Source: Acidimicrobiia bacterium
GTDB lineage: Bacteria; Actinomycetota; Acidimicrobiia; Spongiisociales; ZC4RG35
Length of the DNA stretch: 5,557 nt
Reading direction: 5' to 3'
Assembly: GCA_003230435.1 (NCBI GenBank)
Contig: QIDW01000043.1
Span: 1 to 5,557 of the forward strand
The notes under the pieces were generated by a model, which saw nothing but the letters and a program-made list of their open reading frames with translations, ran no database searches and was not told the DNA's origin. The translations under genes and the position numbers were made by a program. The stretch's first letter is position 1; each line of letters begins with the position of its first letter. Of the stretch, positions 4,778-5,557 are shown piece by piece.

Positions 4778-5191
4778 ATGTTGATGCCCAAAAGGACCAA
4801 ATATCGCAAGATGCATCGAGGACGCATGTCAGGAGTCGCCAAAGGCGGCACCACGGTCAATTTCGGTGAATATGGATTGCAGGCCCTCGAGCCTGCGTGG
4901 ATCACCTCCCGTCAGATCGAGGCAAGTCGTGTTGCCATCACTCGTGCCGTCAAGCGTGGCGGGAAGGTTTGGATCACCATCTTCCCGGACAAACCAGTGA
5001 CCCAGAAGCCCGCTGAAACCCGCATGGGCTCGGGCAAGGGAAACCCAGAGTTCTGGGTAGCCGTTGTGAAGCCGGGCCGGGTCATGTTCGAGCTTGCGGG
5101 TGTGTCCGAGGACATGGCCCGCGAGGCCATGCGCAAGGCGAGTCACAAACTTCCGATCAGAACCAGATTCGTGAGCAGGGAGGACACATGA
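4778..5191 (+). CDS. rplP: 50S ribosomal protein L16 (uL16)
   Basis: Encodes 137 residues, the expected length for L16, a late-assembling large-subunit protein that contacts the A-site tRNA region and the peptidyl transferase centre. The opening MLMPKRTKYRKMHRGRM is diagnostic and includes the second in-frame ATG at 4784; family members begin with the same MLMPK, so 4778 is chosen. GAGGAG at 4763-4768, inside the end of rpsC, lies nine bases upstream of it. FGEYGLQALEPAWITSRQIE, FPDKPVTQKPAETRMGSGKG and PEFWVAVVKPGRVMFEL follow. Arg82 aligns by motif with the arginine hydroxylated in E. coli L16; modification here is unknown. The gap from rpsC is six bases, and the 3' end overlaps rpmC as ATGA (5188-5191). 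Confidence 0.98.
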   Translation: MLMPKRTKYRKMHRGRMSGVAKGGTTVNFGEYGLQALEPAWITSRQIEASRVAITRAVKRGGKVWITIFPDKPVTQKPAETRMGSGKGNPEFWVAVVKPGRVMFELAGVSEDMAREAMRKASHKLPIRTRFVSREDT

Positions 5192-5427
5192 CCACCTCGG
5201 AAATCCGTGAGCTCACAACCGAAGAGTTGGTCGATGCCCTTGCCGAGGCGAAGGAGGAGAAATTCAACCTTCGTTTCCAGGTGGCCACAAACCAGCTCGA
5301 TAACACCGCCCGCATCCGGACGGTCAAGACAGACATTGCGCGCATGCTCACTGTGATGCGAGAGCGCGAGCTAACGGCGCGGGCTTCAACCGGCGAACCG
5401 TCTGAAGCCCGTAAGGAGATTGCCTGA
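5188..5427 (+). CDS. rpmC: 50S ribosomal protein L29 (uL29)
   Basis: Encodes 79 residues, somewhat longer than the usual 60-70 of L29, a two-helix protein next to L23 at the tunnel exit. The N-terminal helix reads EIRELTTEELVDALAEAKEE, and KFNLRFQVATNQLDNTARIR with VKTDIARMLTVMRERE is the classic L29 core. The extra length is a polar C-terminal tail after residue 62 (ARASTGEPSEARKEIA). The ATG at 5188 is inside the rplP stop. GGGAGG at 5178-5183 is four bases upstream, close but usable. The stop shares its A with the rpsQ ATG (TGATG). Confidence 0.96.
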   Translation: MTTSEIRELTTEELVDALAEAKEEKFNLRFQVATNQLDNTARIRTVKTDIARMLTVMRERELTARASTGEPSEARKEIA

Positions 5428-5557
5428 TGGCTGAGAACGAAACCCGAAGTCGCCGGAAGGTACGGGTTGGCGTCGTTGTCTCGGATAGCCGTGACAAGAC
5501 GATCACCGTCGAAGTGCCGAATCTGACTGCGCACCCCCGGTACGACAAGGTCGTCCG
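5427..5557 (+). CDS. rpsQ: 30S ribosomal protein S17 (uS17), 5' part, cut by window end
   Basis: ATG at 5427 opens a frame that remains open to the last base, giving 43 full codons of S17, a primary 16S rRNA binder of the 30S body with an OB-type fold. Residues RRKVRVGVVVSDSRDKTITV are the family signature, and HPRYDKVV continues the first strands. A polar leader (MAENETRS) precedes the fold. AAGGAG at 5413-5418 is eight bases before the start, and the start overlaps the rpmC stop (TGATG), both supporting it. The C-terminal half lies beyond the window. Position after rpmC is the standard order. Confidence 0.96.
   Translation, partial: MAENETRSRRKVRVGVVVSDSRDKTITVEVPNLTAHPRYDKVV

Noticed and set aside
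4372..4905. Minus-strand frame of 177 codons opposite the rpsC tail
   Set aside because: I considered whether this, and not the S3 tail, was the real gene. It runs into conserved rplP on the other strand, while the S3 frame is continuous with the S3 domain and ends neatly beside rplP.

Overview
The window is a dense, all plus-strand ribosomal protein cluster. It runs from the 3' end of the EF-Tu gene (tuf) through the complete genes rpsJ, rplC, rplD, rplW, rplB, rpsS, rplV, rpsC, rplP and rpmC and into the start of rpsQ, which is cut by the window edge. This is the canonical bacterial S10 operon order joined to the first genes of the spc-type block. The high-GC codon use, the actinobacterial look of EF-Tu (MVMPGDNTEM and GRTVGAG near the C-terminus), the RGGGRKPWRQKG stretch of L4 and the tailed S3 suggest a member of the Actinobacteriota. 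An Acidimicrobiia-like lineage is possible, but that is a guess from protein style, not a demonstrated placement.

Layout: tuf end 1-183; rpsJ 180-491; rplC 488-1126; rplD 1119-1814; rplW 1814-2101; rplB 2103-2936; an unusual 120-base spacer 2937-3056; rpsS 3057-3332; rplV 3329-3676; rpsC 3677-4771; rplP 4778-5191; rpmC 5188-5427; rpsQ from 5427. Almost every junction is a stop/start overlap (ATGA, TGATG or TAATG) or a gap of a few bases, so the genes look transcribed together and translationally coupled. tuf and rpsJ overlap by four bases, so the usual place for an S10 promoter and an L4-responsive leader does not exist. No promoter, terminator, RNA gene, CRISPR array or insertion sequence is visible, and no stretch over 300 bases lacks a gene.

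The genes make parts of one machine. L3, L4, L22, L23 and L29 build the large-subunit core and tunnel exit, L2 and L16 sit near the peptidyl transferase and tRNA sites, and S10, S19, S3 and S17 belong to the small subunit. EF-Tu delivers aminoacyl-tRNA to it.

The most unusual part is the rplB-rpsS spacer. It carries a second copy of the last 11 residues of L2 plus stop, encoded with mostly different synonymous codons. A short open frame that mimics the beginning of S19 (MAR-LK-G) follows directly. Each of these small frames starts on the last base of the preceding stop, giving an unbroken stop/start chain rplB > 29-aa ORF > 10-aa ORF > rpsS. The K(K/R)GR(R/H)-stop-ATG junction thus occurs three times. 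It may be a scar of allele replacement or duplication at rplB/rpsS, or a set of tandem reinitiation sites. Other points of interest are a self-complementary Shine-Dalgarno/anti-Shine-Dalgarno palindrome before rplW, a tail of about 155 residues with internal repeats on S3, and a His-to-Leu change in a highly conserved L2 motif.
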